Part shown: piece by piece, positions 9,754 through 18,666 of the stretch
Layout: each line of letters starts with the position of its first letter
Position numbering within the stretch: position 1 is the first letter of the stretch
Assembly: GCF_001421325.1 (NCBI RefSeq)
Contig: NZ_LMJY01000019.1
Location: forward strand, 155,580-219,579
Reading direction: 5' to 3'
Length of the DNA stretch: 64,000 bases
Origin: Novosphingobium sp. Leaf2
Lineage (GTDB): Bacteria > Pseudomonadota > Alphaproteobacteria > Sphingomonadales > Sphingomonadaceae
Notes under the pieces: model-generated
Told to the model about the DNA's origin: nothing
The model's database searches: none
What the model saw: the letters and a program-made list of their open reading frames with translations, nothing else
Translations under genes and position numbers: made by a program

Positions 9754-9777
9754 CCGATTTATCGAAGGATACCAACG

Positions 9778-10680
9778 ATGACCCGCGTAACCGAGATCCG
9801 CTATGTTGGCTACGGCGTCGAGAATTTCGATGCCGAACGTGCCTTCTACGCCGACGACTGGGGCCTTGTCGAAGTGGCGGCCAAGGACGGCGCCGCCTGG
9901 TTCAAGACCCACGGCCACGATGAACATCACGTGGTGCGCCTGCACCAGTCGGACGTGAACCACGTCGAGGTGATGGCGTTTGCGGCCGACACTCGCGCCG
10001 ATGTCGATGCACTGCACGACAAGGTCGTGACCGCCGGCTGCACGGTGATCTTCACGCCCCAGGACCTGGACACGCCAGGCGGTGGCTATGCATTCCGCTT
10101 CTTCTCCCCGGATGGCCTGCCCTTCGAGATTTCCGCCGATGTCGCCCGCTCGACCAGCCGCGCGATGGAGCGTTGGGAGGGCATGCCGGTAAAGATCAGC
10201 CACATCGTCCTGCACTCGCCCGATCACCAGGCGATGGTGCGGTTTTTCGTCGACGTGCTGGGCTTCAAGGTCAGCGACTGGCTGGGCGATTTCATGTGCT
10301 TCCTGCGCTGCAACGAGGCGCATCACCGCGTGGCGATCCTGCCGGGGCCGCCATGCCTCAACCACGTGGCCTACGATATGCTCACCGTGGACGACATGTT
10401 CCGCGGCGTGCATCGCCTCAAGCAGCGCGGCACGGATCTGCGCTGGGGGCCGGGCCGGCACACGGCGGGCAACAACACCTTCAGCTATTTCTGCACGCCG
10501 GCGGGCTTTGCGGTGGAGTACTCGTCGGAATTGGACAACGTCGATTTCGATAATCACGTCGATCAGGTCCACGCCCCCAGCCCCACCATCATGGACCAGT
10601 GGGGCATCGGCGTGGGCGGACCGCAGACGATGCCGCATCCCAAACCCGATGCCCGCCTGTTCCAGGCGGCGGAGTTCTGA
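9778..10680 (+). CDS. Type I extradiol ring-cleavage dioxygenase (VOC fold)
   Basis: A 300-residue two-domain vicinal-oxygen-chelate protein. The C-terminal domain keeps the three iron ligands expected of an active extradiol dioxygenase: His142 (KISHIVLHS), His196 (LNHVAYD) and Glu247 (AVEYSSE). It would open a catechol-type ring next to the hydroxyl pair. The C terminus (after about residue 265) is rich in Pro and carries MDQWGIG, a tail seen in some members acting on larger or bicyclic substrates. It is followed two bases later by the hydrolase gene, so the two are translated together. Confidence 0.88.
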   Translation: MTRVTEIRYVGYGVENFDAERAFYADDWGLVEVAAKDGAAWFKTHGHDEHHVVRLHQSDVNHVEVMAFAADTRADVDALHDKVVTAGCTVIFTPQDLDTPGGGYAFRFFSPDGLPFEISADVARSTSRAMERWEGMPVKISHIVLHSPDHQAMVRFFVDVLGFKVSDWLGDFMCFLRCNEAHHRVAILPGPPCLNHVAYDMLTVDDMFRGVHRLKQRGTDLRWGPGRHTAGNNTFSYFCTPAGFAVEYSSELDNVDFDNHVDQVHAPSPTIMDQWGIGVGGPQTMPHPKPDARLFQAAEF

Positions 10681-10682
10681 TC

Positions 10683-11840
10683 ATGGCGCTTTTCGAATAC
10701 TTCCCCAATTACATCTGGAACCTGTCGGTTTCGATCGCGATGGAATCGGGCGGGCAGATCGGTGAGATCATCGACATGTGCAAGCCGATCCGCGATGCCG
10801 CAGCAGGCGGCGCGGATGCCGGCACACCGCAGTTCATGCAGGCCTGGGCGACGATGGGCGACAAGCTGCTGGAACTGGCCGGCGAGGACGAGGCCAAGGG
10901 TCGCCTGTTTTCCGCGTCCACCAAGCTGGAACGCGCGTCGCTGTATCTGCTGATCGCCGAGCGCATGCAAAGCCATGGCGCCCCCGGCCGCGAGGCGACG
11001 TACGCCAAGGCGCGTGCGGCATTCGACAAGTCGACCGTGCTGGGCAAGATCAACCGCGAACGGGTGGAGATTCCACTTGGCGCGGGCACAATGCCGGCTT
11101 TGTTCACGCGGGCGCCAGGCGAAGGCCGCAAGCCCGTGGTGGTGTTCTGCAACGGCCTCGATAGCTGCAAGGAGATGCTATACTGGACCCGCCTGCCGCT
11201 CGAACTGGCCCGGCGCGGCGTCTCCACCTTGTGCGTCGATCAGCCCGGTTCGGGCGAGGCGCTGCGTTTGCAGGGCCTGCCTGTCGATCCCCATTCGGAA
11301 AGCTGGGCGAGCAAGGCGGTGGACTGGCTTGAGCAGCAGCCCGAGGTCGATCCCGCCGCAATCGGCATGACCGGCATCTCACTGGGCGGTCATTTCGCGC
11401 CGCGCGCCGTTGCGTACGAGCCGCGCTTTGCATCGGGCGCAGTGTGGGGCGCCAACCACAACTGGCGCGAGGTGCAGGACAAGCGCATGGCGCGCGAGGG
11501 CGAGAACCCGGTCCCGCACTACTGGGCGCACGTGCACTGGGTGTTCGGCGCCAAGGACCAGGACGACTTCCTGGAGAAATCTGCTCAGATGGACCTCAAC
11601 GGCCACATGGATCGCATCACGGTGCCGTTCCTGGTCACCCATGGCGCGAACGACCGCCAGATCAGCCCGGCCTACGCCGACGACCTGTACGACCAGCTGG
11701 TCAATTCGCCGCGCCGCGAGAAGGTGATCTTCACCGCCCGCGAAGGCGGTGTGGAGCATGTGGGCGCAGACAACATGACCTTCGGGCGCGATCTGCTGGC
11801 GGACTGGTTTGCCGAAACGCTGGGCGGCCGGGCGGGATAA
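10683..11840 (+). CDS. Alpha/beta hydrolase, probable C-C bond or ester hydrolase
   Basis: A 385-residue hydrolase with a helical N-terminal region of about 140 residues and then an alpha/beta fold. The nucleophile elbow is GISLGG (Ser233); a likely acid lies in HGANDRQISP and the His in GGVEHVG. This N-terminal extension plus fold resembles the FrsA/DUF1100 and 2,6-dihydroxypseudooxynicotine hydrolase group, which cleaves carbon-carbon bonds in aromatic degradation. Its place directly after the dioxygenase supports a role in hydrolysing the ring-cleavage product. The start at 10683 follows the dioxygenase stop; a longer frame upstream is a shadow. Confidence 0.85.
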   Translation: MALFEYFPNYIWNLSVSIAMESGGQIGEIIDMCKPIRDAAAGGADAGTPQFMQAWATMGDKLLELAGEDEAKGRLFSASTKLERASLYLLIAERMQSHGAPGREATYAKARAAFDKSTVLGKINRERVEIPLGAGTMPALFTRAPGEGRKPVVVFCNGLDSCKEMLYWTRLPLELARRGVSTLCVDQPGSGEALRLQGLPVDPHSESWASKAVDWLEQQPEVDPAAIGMTGISLGGHFAPRAVAYEPRFASGAVWGANHNWREVQDKRMAREGENPVPHYWAHVHWVFGAKDQDDFLEKSAQMDLNGHMDRITVPFLVTHGANDRQISPAYADDLYDQLVNSPRREKVIFTAREGGVEHVGADNMTFGRDLLADWFAETLGGRAG

Positions 11841-12310
11841 TGGCCCGCGCGGTTCCAGCTCAGGACTACATCCGGCGCGAAGTGTTGGTGAGCATGGCGA
11901 TCAATGCGGTCATCTCGCTGGGCTTTTTCCTGCTGGTGTTCGGGCCATCGCAACCCGCTCCGGTCTGGGGCGTGGGTGGATGGGTGTTCGATTTTCTGCC
12001 CCAAGGCTTCATGGTGGCGCTGATGGGCACGATCGTGCCGGGCCTCATCGCGTCAAGGAAGCGCGCGCGTGGGGCAGTTGCACCCTTGGATAAAGGGTCT
12101 CGGTTGCCCCGCACCGTCCTGCCGCTCGCGGTGCTTCTGGCAGCGGTCAGCGCGCTTGCTGGCACGATGCTGGTCGCATTGATCGTGTGGCTGTCGGATA
12201 TATCAAGCCTCAGCCCGCTTGCCGGCAGCGGGCTCAAGATCGTCTTCGGAGGTCTGCTCGGGGGCCTTGTCACATACACCGGCCTGAATGCGCTCTTGTC
12301 GCGCAGGTGA
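11840..12310 (+). CDS. Small four-helix membrane protein, unknown function
   Basis: A 156-residue protein with about four hydrophobic segments (AVISLGFFLLVFG, FMVALMGTIVPGLIA, VLPLAVLLAAVSALAGTMLVALIV, IVFGGLLGGLVTYTGLNAL). The ATG overlaps the stop of the hydrolase by one base (TAATG), so it is translated as part of the catabolic operon. I do not recognise a family. Its place among the degradation enzymes suggests a transport or membrane-linked accessory role, but nothing in the sequence proves it. Confidence 0.75.
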   Translation: MARAVPAQDYIRREVLVSMAINAVISLGFFLLVFGPSQPAPVWGVGGWVFDFLPQGFMVALMGTIVPGLIASRKRARGAVAPLDKGSRLPRTVLPLAVLLAAVSALAGTMLVALIVWLSDISSLSPLAGSGLKIVFGGLLGGLVTYTGLNALLSRR

Positions 12311-12326
12311 TTGAAAGGAAAGCCCA

Positions 12327-13118
12327 ATGCCCCGCCAGTTTATCGATCTGTCGATCACATTGTGCAACGATGTCGTAAGCGATCCGCCGTTCCTGCGGCC
12401 CAAGATCACGTACCAGACCCATGGGGAGACGTTGACGGAACTGCGGCACTTCTTCCCCAACGTGAAGGCGGAAGATACGCCGGACGGCGCCGGCTTCGCA
12501 GCGGCGGAATGGGTGACGCTGACCACGCACAACGGGACCCACCTCGATGCGCCGTATCACTTCCACCCCACGATGAACGGCAAGGACGGCGAGCCCGAAC
12601 GCTCCATCACCATCGACGAAGTGCCGCTGGAATGGTGCTTCCAGCCCGGCGTGAAGCTGGACTTCCGGCACTTCCCCGATGGCTACGTCGTGACGGCCAA
12701 CGACGTGGAAGCGGAACTGGCGCGGATCGGCCACGAACTGCAACCGCTCGAAATCGTGCTGGTGAATACCGCGGCGGGCAAGGCGCTGGGTCGGCCGGAC
12801 TTCGTCAGCGTGGGCTGCGGCATGGGCTATGAAGCGACGATGTACCTGACCGAGCGCGGCATCCGGGTGACCGGCACCGATGCCTGGTCGTGGGACGCCC
12901 CGTTCGTGCATACGGCCAAAAAGGTCGAGGAAACCGGGGACACCTCGCTCATCTGGGAAGGGCACAAGGCGGGCCGCGACATCGGTTACTGCCATCTGGA
13001 AAAGCTGCACAACCTGGAAGTGCTGCCCGGCCACGGCTTCACCGTCAGCTGCTTCCCGCACAAGATCGAGGGCGCGTCCGCCGGCTGGACCCGTGCCGTC
13101 GCCATCATCGAGGACTGA
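12327..13118 (+). CDS. Cyclase-family metal-dependent hydrolase
   Basis: A 263-residue protein of the cyclase/kynurenine-formamidase family. The metal-binding signature is visible as THNGTHLDAPYHF near residues 70-82. Family members hydrolyse amides, lactones or cyclic ring-cleavage intermediates with zinc or manganese. AAAGGAAAG precedes the ATG. It lies 16 bases after the membrane protein and five bases before the next hydrolase gene. A role in opening a lactone or isomerised ring-cleavage product fits the pathway but is an inference. Confidence 0.87.
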   Translation: MPRQFIDLSITLCNDVVSDPPFLRPKITYQTHGETLTELRHFFPNVKAEDTPDGAGFAAAEWVTLTTHNGTHLDAPYHFHPTMNGKDGEPERSITIDEVPLEWCFQPGVKLDFRHFPDGYVVTANDVEAELARIGHELQPLEIVLVNTAAGKALGRPDFVSVGCGMGYEATMYLTERGIRVTGTDAWSWDAPFVHTAKKVEETGDTSLIWEGHKAGRDIGYCHLEKLHNLEVLPGHGFTVSCFPHKIEGASAGWTRAVAIIED

Positions 13119-13123
13119 GCCCC

Positions 13124-14083
13124 ATGCGCCTTGCCACCCTGGACAACGGCACCCCGGACGGACAGCTTGTCGTCGTATCGTCCGATGGCGCACGCTGCCT
13201 GCCAGCCCCGATGCCAAACCTGCTGGGTGCGATGGCGGGCTGGAGCTCCGCCGAGCCTTCGTTGCGCACGCTTGCGGCAAGGCTTGAGGCCGAAGACGGC
13301 GAAGCGCTGGACGCAGGGCGTCTGCGTGCACCGCTGCCCCGCAGCTGGCAGTGGCTCGATGGGTCGGCCTTCGGCACCCACGGCGAACTCATGCAGATCG
13401 CCTTCAACCTGCCACCGATCGAAACCGATCGCCCGCTCATGTACCAGGGCATGTCTGATCGCTTCTACGGCCCCACCGAACCGGTGCCGTTCCCCAGCGA
13501 GGCGGACGGCATCGACTTCGAGGGCGAATTCGGCGTCATCGTCGATGCCGTGCCGATGGGCGTCACGCCCGCGCAGGCGCTTGATCACATCAAGCTGGTA
13601 GTGCAGATCAACGACTGGTCGTTGCGCACCATCGCGCCAGTCGAGATGAAGACCGGCTTCGGCTGGGTCCAGGCCAAGCCCGCATGTTCAATGGCCCCCT
13701 TTGCCGTTACGCCCGATGCACTGGGCGATGCCTGGCGCGACGGGCGGGTCTGCATGGACCTGCATATCCACTGGAACGCCGCGCCCTTTGGCCATGCCAA
13801 CGGCGCGGCCATGGACGTGGGCTTTCACGATCTCGTCGCCCACGCCGCGCGCACCCGCGATCTGGCCGCCGGCACGATCATTGGCTCGGGCACCGTCTCG
13901 AACCCGAACTACGCCCAGGTCGGCTCAAGCTGCATCTCCGAAGTGCGCGCCATCGAAATCATCCGCGACGGCAAACCCACCACCGCCTTCATGCGCTATG
14001 GCGACACCATCCGCATGGAAGCCAAAGACCAACTGGGGAAAGCGCCTTTCGGCACAATCGAGCAAGCTACCAAGGCGTATTGA
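13124..14083 (+). CDS. Fumarylacetoacetate hydrolase-family protein
   Basis: A 319-residue protein of the FAH family, which hydrolyses carbon-carbon bonds in acylpyruvate-type or beta-diketone intermediates. Visible motifs include DFEGEFGVIVD with the acidic metal ligands, QINDWSLR, and the C-terminal GTIIGSGTVSNPN loop. N-terminal residues 1-95 form the usual small extra domain. It is the last gene of the run, and would release central metabolites such as pyruvate, fumarate or acetate from the linear product. The start at 13124 lies five bases after the cyclase stop. Confidence 0.88.
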   Translation: MRLATLDNGTPDGQLVVVSSDGARCLPAPMPNLLGAMAGWSSAEPSLRTLAARLEAEDGEALDAGRLRAPLPRSWQWLDGSAFGTHGELMQIAFNLPPIETDRPLMYQGMSDRFYGPTEPVPFPSEADGIDFEGEFGVIVDAVPMGVTPAQALDHIKLVVQINDWSLRTIAPVEMKTGFGWVQAKPACSMAPFAVTPDALGDAWRDGRVCMDLHIHWNAAPFGHANGAAMDVGFHDLVAHAARTRDLAAGTIIGSGTVSNPNYAQVGSSCISEVRAIEIIRDGKPTTAFMRYGDTIRMEAKDQLGKAPFGTIEQATKAY

Positions 14084-14200
14084 GCGTTCTGTAGGCGGCG
14101 CTGGACTCGTCGCGGCACGCCGACTTTCGTAAGTCAGTCTTTTAAAACCGAAAAGGCAATGTTGACGCAAAGCACGCTCGTACCTTACGCCGTCTCATGT

Positions 14201-14216
14201 ATTCTGGATCCAGAAT
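14201..14216. promoter_or_regulatory. Perfect 16-base palindrome, operator candidate
   Basis: ATTCTGGATCCAGAAT is a perfect palindrome lying 34 bases upstream of the next gene (start 14250), where a repressor would cover the promoter or leader. CTGGATCCAG-type sites are used by some GntR-family repressors, but no such regulator is in the window. Confidence 0.4.
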
Positions 14217-14249
14217 TAACCTGGTAAATGCAGCGCAAGAGGCACAGGC

Positions 14250-15118
14250 ATGACGCGTAATGGCCTTCTACTTTTTTCTTGCGCGTTAAGTCTGATGGCC
14301 ACTTTGCCGGCAGAGTCCAAAGAGGTTGTGCTTGCGCCCACCACGCCTTGGAACCTGGATGCGTCCGATGGAGGATGCGCGCTAAGACGCGGCTTTGGCG
14401 ATGCACGACGTCCGTTGATACTGGAAATGCGACGATTTGCTCCTGGCGATCGCTTCGAATTTTCCCTCGGCGGCGATCAGGTCAAGGCGTTTGGCAGCGA
14501 CATAGCGATTTACTATGGTGACTTGACGCCGGAGGCCAGCCATTCCGTTCAGCGCGCCAAAGCTAATCGCAACGAACAACCGCCCGTCGATCTGGTTTAT
14601 ACGACCTCAAGCCTCGGACCGGAAAGAGACTTTAGCGGCGTGGACCTTGTTACGCCCGAGATGGAGGAGAGCGTCCACGCCATCGCCGTCAAGTCTGGGG
14701 GGCGATCAATCCGGCTGGAAACCGGCTCGCTTGGCAAACCTTTTGCGGCAATGCGCCAATGCACCGCCGCTCTTGTTGCATCCTGGGGTTTGGATGAACG
14801 TGTCCAGGCAGGCCGGTTGCGACAGTTAAGACCGCTCGGCCAAACCCAGTGGGCCCCGGAGATTCAAAAGATATATCCTTTGGAACTGGCCGCTAAAGGG
14901 ATGCAGGCGCGTGTCAATGTGCGAATATTGGTGGATACGGACGGTAAACCGACGACTGCAAAGTTCTTCGTTCTTACAACGACCCACAGTTTGACAAAAT
15001 CGCTTGCGACAAGATGATGGAAGTCGCGCGATTTACGCCGGCCCTTGATAAAGATGGCAAGCCTGTCGCCTCATACTATGCGACGACAATAAGCTGGACA
15101 ATCTCGCAATTTCCGTAG
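14250..15118 (+). pseudogene. Exported protein with TonB-like C-terminal domain, frameshifted
   Basis: The open frame 14250-15017 starts with a signal peptide (MTRNGLLLFSCALSLMATLPAESK) and has an unrecognised N-terminal domain of about 190 residues. A TonB C-terminal-type domain then begins (QARVNVRILVDTDGKPTTAKFFV). At about 14975 the frame breaks: the rest of the domain continues in another frame as NDPQFDKIACDKMMEVARF...ISWTISQFP to a stop at 15118. Restoring one base in the CTTAC near 14975 joins the halves. So either the gene carries a recent one-base deletion or the assembly has an error. TonB-like domains normally contact outer-membrane receptors. Confidence 0.75.
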
Positions 15119-15225
15119 GCACGACGAAATTTGCCAAGGCGATTGGGGTTTTCATATCGACATAGCGCAGTGCCCTGAAGACAGGCTAACACGCGCCTCC
15201 TGTCGCGTAGAATGAAGGCCATTTG

Positions 15226-15789
15226 ATGACGTTGTTCGATTTGCTGGTGCCCACTTACACACAGATGCTTGGCGCTTTGTCAGCCTGGCTCGCCAAGGCC
15301 GAGGCGCAGATGGACGGCAATGCGGATGCTTTGCTTTCCGCGCGTTTGACCCCTGACATGTTCCCGCTGGCGACACAGGTGCGCTTTGCCTGCGTGCAGG
15401 CGCAGGAAGGCATTTTTCGGCTGCGCGGCGAGGCGTTTCCCCCCTCCATTGCCGAGCTGCTGGAGGAAGGGCGTAATGCGCAGCAAAAGGCTGGTTCGAT
15501 CGCGGACGCACGGGCCCAGATCGCCGAAACGCTGGCGGTGGTCGAAGCGGCAACCGCAAACCTGCCCGAAATCGATCCGGCCACGCCGATCGCGCATGCG
15601 TTGCCGCAAGGCATGGTTTTCGATCTGACCGCCCAGCAGTATGCGCGCGACTGGGCGCTCCCGCAGTTCTACTTTCATGTCATGACCGCCTATGCGATCC
15701 TTCGCGCGCATGGCGTGGACCTGGGCAAGGCGGACTACGTTTCGCACATGTTCGGCTATCTGCGCCCCGGCACGATGCCCGCGCAGTAG
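15226..15789 (+). CDS. DUF1993 domain-containing protein
   Basis: A 187-residue all-helical protein that matches the DUF1993 family along its length: MTLFDLLVPTYTQMLGAL at the start and FYFHVMTAYAILRAHGVDLGKADY near the end. The family is related to DinB-like four-helix proteins; no reaction is known. The first codon is taken as ATG 15226 rather than the TTG just before it. It is convergent with fliA, with only eight bases between the two stops. Confidence 0.85.
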   Translation: MTLFDLLVPTYTQMLGALSAWLAKAEAQMDGNADALLSARLTPDMFPLATQVRFACVQAQEGIFRLRGEAFPPSIAELLEEGRNAQQKAGSIADARAQIAETLAVVEAATANLPEIDPATPIAHALPQGMVFDLTAQQYARDWALPQFYFHVMTAYAILRAHGVDLGKADYVSHMFGYLRPGTMPAQ

Positions 15790-15796
15790 CGGGCGC

Positions 15797-16531
15797 TTAC
15801 AGCACCTGCGCCACGCCCTCCAGGCTGGCGCGCAGCTTGTCGATCGCCTGCGCTTTGAGCTGATGTACCCGCGGGATCGACACGTTCAGGACTTCGGCGA
15901 TTTCGGAAAGGTTCAGTTCCTCCACGAAATACAGCTGGACGATCAGCTTCAGCCTGTCGGGCAGTTCGGTGATGGCCGCAATCACCGCATCGCGGGTCTG
16001 CGCGTCTGACAGGAGGGCGAAGCTGTCCGGGGTCTGCGCGGCGAAGGCGGCGTTCTGGTCGGAATAGCATTCGTCGATCGAATCGAAGCGTAGCGGCGCG
16101 CTGGCATCGCGCATCGCGGCAAGGTCCGCCTCGCCCACGCCCATCGCACGGGCCAGTTCGTGTGGCCGGGGATCGCGGCCCAGCTGGCCGCGCAGCGCCG
16201 TTTCCGCCTGCGCCAGATGCCGCCGCCTTTCCGCCGCCCCGCGCGATAGCGGCGCTGCCCGGCGCACCAGATCGACCATCGCGCCGTGCACGCGCATCTT
16301 GGCATACGCGGCAAAGCCGTCCTCGGTGGGCAGGTCGTGCTTTTGCGCGCATTCGGTAAGCGCGACGAGGCCAGCCTGCACCAGATCGTCAAGCTCCACG
16401 CCCGGCCGCCCGGTGCCGTGAACATGCCAGGCCTGGCGGCGCACCATCGGCAGGAAGCGGCGGACCCGGTCGGCGACATCGCCGACGTAGGCGCGGCGGG
16501 CGGCAGCAAACGGCTGTGGATCGAAGTTCAT
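15797..16531 (-). CDS. fliA: Flagellar sigma-28 factor FliA
   Basis: A 244-residue sigma factor with region 2 (AYAKMRVHGAMVDLVRRAAPLSR, the FliA-typical RGAMLD-like segment), region 3 and a region 4 helix-turn-helix (LSEIAEVLNVSIPRVHQLKAQAIDKLR). It directs RNA polymerase to late flagellar promoters and is held inactive by FlgM, whose gene is upstream in the same operon. The start codon overlaps the flhA stop by four bases (ATGA). A shared promoter motif found before flgK, fliD and flgM is its likely target. Confidence 0.95.
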   Translation of the reverse strand: MNFDPQPFAAARRAYVGDVADRVRRFLPMVRRQAWHVHGTGRPGVELDDLVQAGLVALTECAQKHDLPTEDGFAAYAKMRVHGAMVDLVRRAAPLSRGAAERRRHLAQAETALRGQLGRDPRPHELARAMGVGEADLAAMRDASAPLRFDSIDECYSDQNAAFAAQTPDSFALLSDAQTRDAVIAAITELPDRLKLIVQLYFVEELNLSEIAEVLNVSIPRVHQLKAQAIDKLRASLEGVAQVL

Positions 16532-18666
16532 GCGGCCATGCTTTCGGCTGGATCGAAATCGTCAGGGCTGGGAAGACCGGGCGTGGGCTGCGGCGGAGCG
16601 GCGGCGCCGATCACGTCGATCACCTCGATCGGCTGGGTGGCGGGCAGTTCGGAGATGGACAGCACCAGGCAGCCCGGCGCGCGCAGGCGCAGTAGCGCGG
16701 CCAGCGCGCGCCGGGCGCGCGGCTGCACAACCAGCGCCAGCGGCGCGGCGTGCGGCCCGCGCATCTCTGCCAGCGCCAGCACGCGTTCGCCGATCATGCG
16801 GGCAAGGTCTGGCTCGATCACCGGCTGTCCGGTTGCAGGATCGAGCATGCCCTGCACGATCGCGGCTTCCAGCCCGGCATCCAGCGTAATTACCGGCAGG
16901 CGCTGCATGGGCGAACAGATCCGCCCCACGATCAGCGCTCCAAGGTCCGCGCGCACCAGTTCGACCAGGCGGTCATGGTCAACGCTTTGCTGCACTGCGC
17001 GGGACAGGCTGGCAAAGATTGGCACCAGATGGGCGATGGGAATGTAATCTTCCAGCAGCGCGCGCAGCAGGCGGGTGACGGCGGCGAGCGAGAGCGGCGC
17101 GGGGGTGACGGTTTCGACCAGCCCGGCGGAATGCTCCTTCAGCGCCTCGATCAGCACGCGCACCTGATCCGGGCCCAGCAGATCCTGCGGGCGGGCTGAC
17201 AGCAGCTGGTTGAGGTGCGTGGCGATCACGGTGCCGGGGTCCACGGTCAGGAACCCTTCCGCCGTCGCGTGATCGCGCGCGGCGGGATCAATCCACAGTG
17301 CCGGGCAGCCGAAGCTGGGATCGAAGCAGGGTTCGCCGCGCAGGGAATGGTGGACGCTGGCCTCGCCCGCGTCGATCGCCAGCACCTTGTCCGCCCGCAC
17401 CGCCGCGCCGCCCAGGTTCACACCGCCCAGCACGATGCGGTATTCGTGCGGTGGCATGTCCAGCGCATCGCGCACGCGAAACTGCGGCACGATGAAGCCG
17501 AAGCTCTGGCTCAGCTGCTTGCGCACGCCGGTGACGCGGCTGACCAGCGGGGCGCCGCGCCGCTCGTCCACCAGCTGCACCAGGCCATAGCCCAGTTCGA
17601 TGGTGACGAGGGTATGGTCTGACACATCCTCCAGCGCGATCTTCGAAGGGTCGGCGGGGGCTTCGGGCTCCACAGCGGCTGGCGGAGCGATCAGCGCACG
17701 CTCGGCACGTTTCCGCAAGCCGTGCCACAGCCATCCGGCCAGCCCGGCAGCGGGCAGGAAGATCGACTGCGGCATCGCCGGGATCATACCGATCGCGCCA
17801 AGCACCACGGCTACCGGCAACCACGTGCCGGGCGCGGCGAACTGGTTGCCGATCTGCCCGGCAAGGCCCCGGCTGTCCGACACGCGGGTGACGATCATTG
17901 CTGCGGCGATAGACAGCAGCAGTGCGGGCACCTGTGCCACCAGCGCATCGCCGATGGCCAGCGTGATATAGGTCTGCGCCGCCTGGCTGGCGGACAGGCC
18001 GTGGCTGATCATGCCCAGGCAGAAGCCGGCAATGATGTTGACCCCCAGGATCAGCATCGCGGCGATGGCATCGCCCTTCACGAACTTGGACGAGCCGTCC
18101 ATCGAGCCGTAGAAGTCAGCCTCGGTCGCCACTTCGCGGCGGCGGGCCTTGGCCTCGTCCGCGCTCATCAGGCCGGCGGCAAGGTCGGCGTCGATCGCCA
18201 TCTGCTTGCCCGGCAGCGCGTCCAGCGTGAAGCGCGCGGACACTTCGGACACGCGGCCTGCACCCTTGGTGACGACGACCATGTTGATGATCATGAGGAT
18301 CAGGAACACGAAGATGCCGACCGCGAAATTGCCGCCGATCAGGAACGCGCCGAAGCTTTCGATCACTTTGCCCGCGGCCGCCTCGCCCTCGTGCCCGTGG
18401 ACCAACACCACGCGGGTGGAGGCGACGTTGAGCGAGAGGCGCAGCAGCGTGGCGAACAGCAGGACGGAGGGGAAGGCGGAGAAATCCAGCGGCTTTTCCG
18501 CGTTCATCGCCGCCATCAGCACCGCGACCGACAGCGCGATGTTGAGCACGAACGCCACGTCCAGCACGATCGCGGGGACGGGCACGATCATCAACACGAT
18601 CAGGACGAGGATGCCCGCCGGCAGCGCCACCGCCCCGGGATTGCGAATGCGCGAAAGCAGCATCAC
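16528..18666 (-). CDS. flhA: Flagellar export gate protein FlhA
   Basis: A 712-residue inner-membrane component of the flagellar type III export gate. The N-terminal half has about eight transmembrane helices with the conserved cytoplasmic loop (RVSEVSARFTLDALPGKQMAIDADLAAGLM, the FHIPEP-type signature). The C-terminal cytoplasmic half (after about residue 340) forms the nonameric ring that binds chaperone-substrate complexes. Length is close to the family norm. Its start overlaps the transglycosylase stop by four bases and its end overlaps fliA. Confidence 0.96.
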   Translation of the reverse strand: MMLLSRIRNPGAVALPAGILVLIVLMIVPVPAIVLDVAFVLNIALSVAVLMAAMNAEKPLDFSAFPSVLLFATLLRLSLNVASTRVVLVHGHEGEAAAGKVIESFGAFLIGGNFAVGIFVFLILMIINMVVVTKGAGRVSEVSARFTLDALPGKQMAIDADLAAGLMSADEAKARRREVATEADFYGSMDGSSKFVKGDAIAAMLILGVNIIAGFCLGMISHGLSASQAAQTYITLAIGDALVAQVPALLLSIAAAMIVTRVSDSRGLAGQIGNQFAAPGTWLPVAVVLGAIGMIPAMPQSIFLPAAGLAGWLWHGLRKRAERALIAPPAAVEPEAPADPSKIALEDVSDHTLVTIELGYGLVQLVDERRGAPLVSRVTGVRKQLSQSFGFIVPQFRVRDALDMPPHEYRIVLGGVNLGGAAVRADKVLAIDAGEASVHHSLRGEPCFDPSFGCPALWIDPAARDHATAEGFLTVDPGTVIATHLNQLLSARPQDLLGPDQVRVLIEALKEHSAGLVETVTPAPLSLAAVTRLLRALLEDYIPIAHLVPIFASLSRAVQQSVDHDRLVELVRADLGALIVGRICSPMQRLPVITLDAGLEAAIVQGMLDPATGQPVIEPDLARMIGERVLALAEMRGPHAAPLALVVQPRARRALAALLRLRAPGCLVLSISELPATQPIEVIDVIGAAAPPQPTPGLPSPDDFDPAESMAA

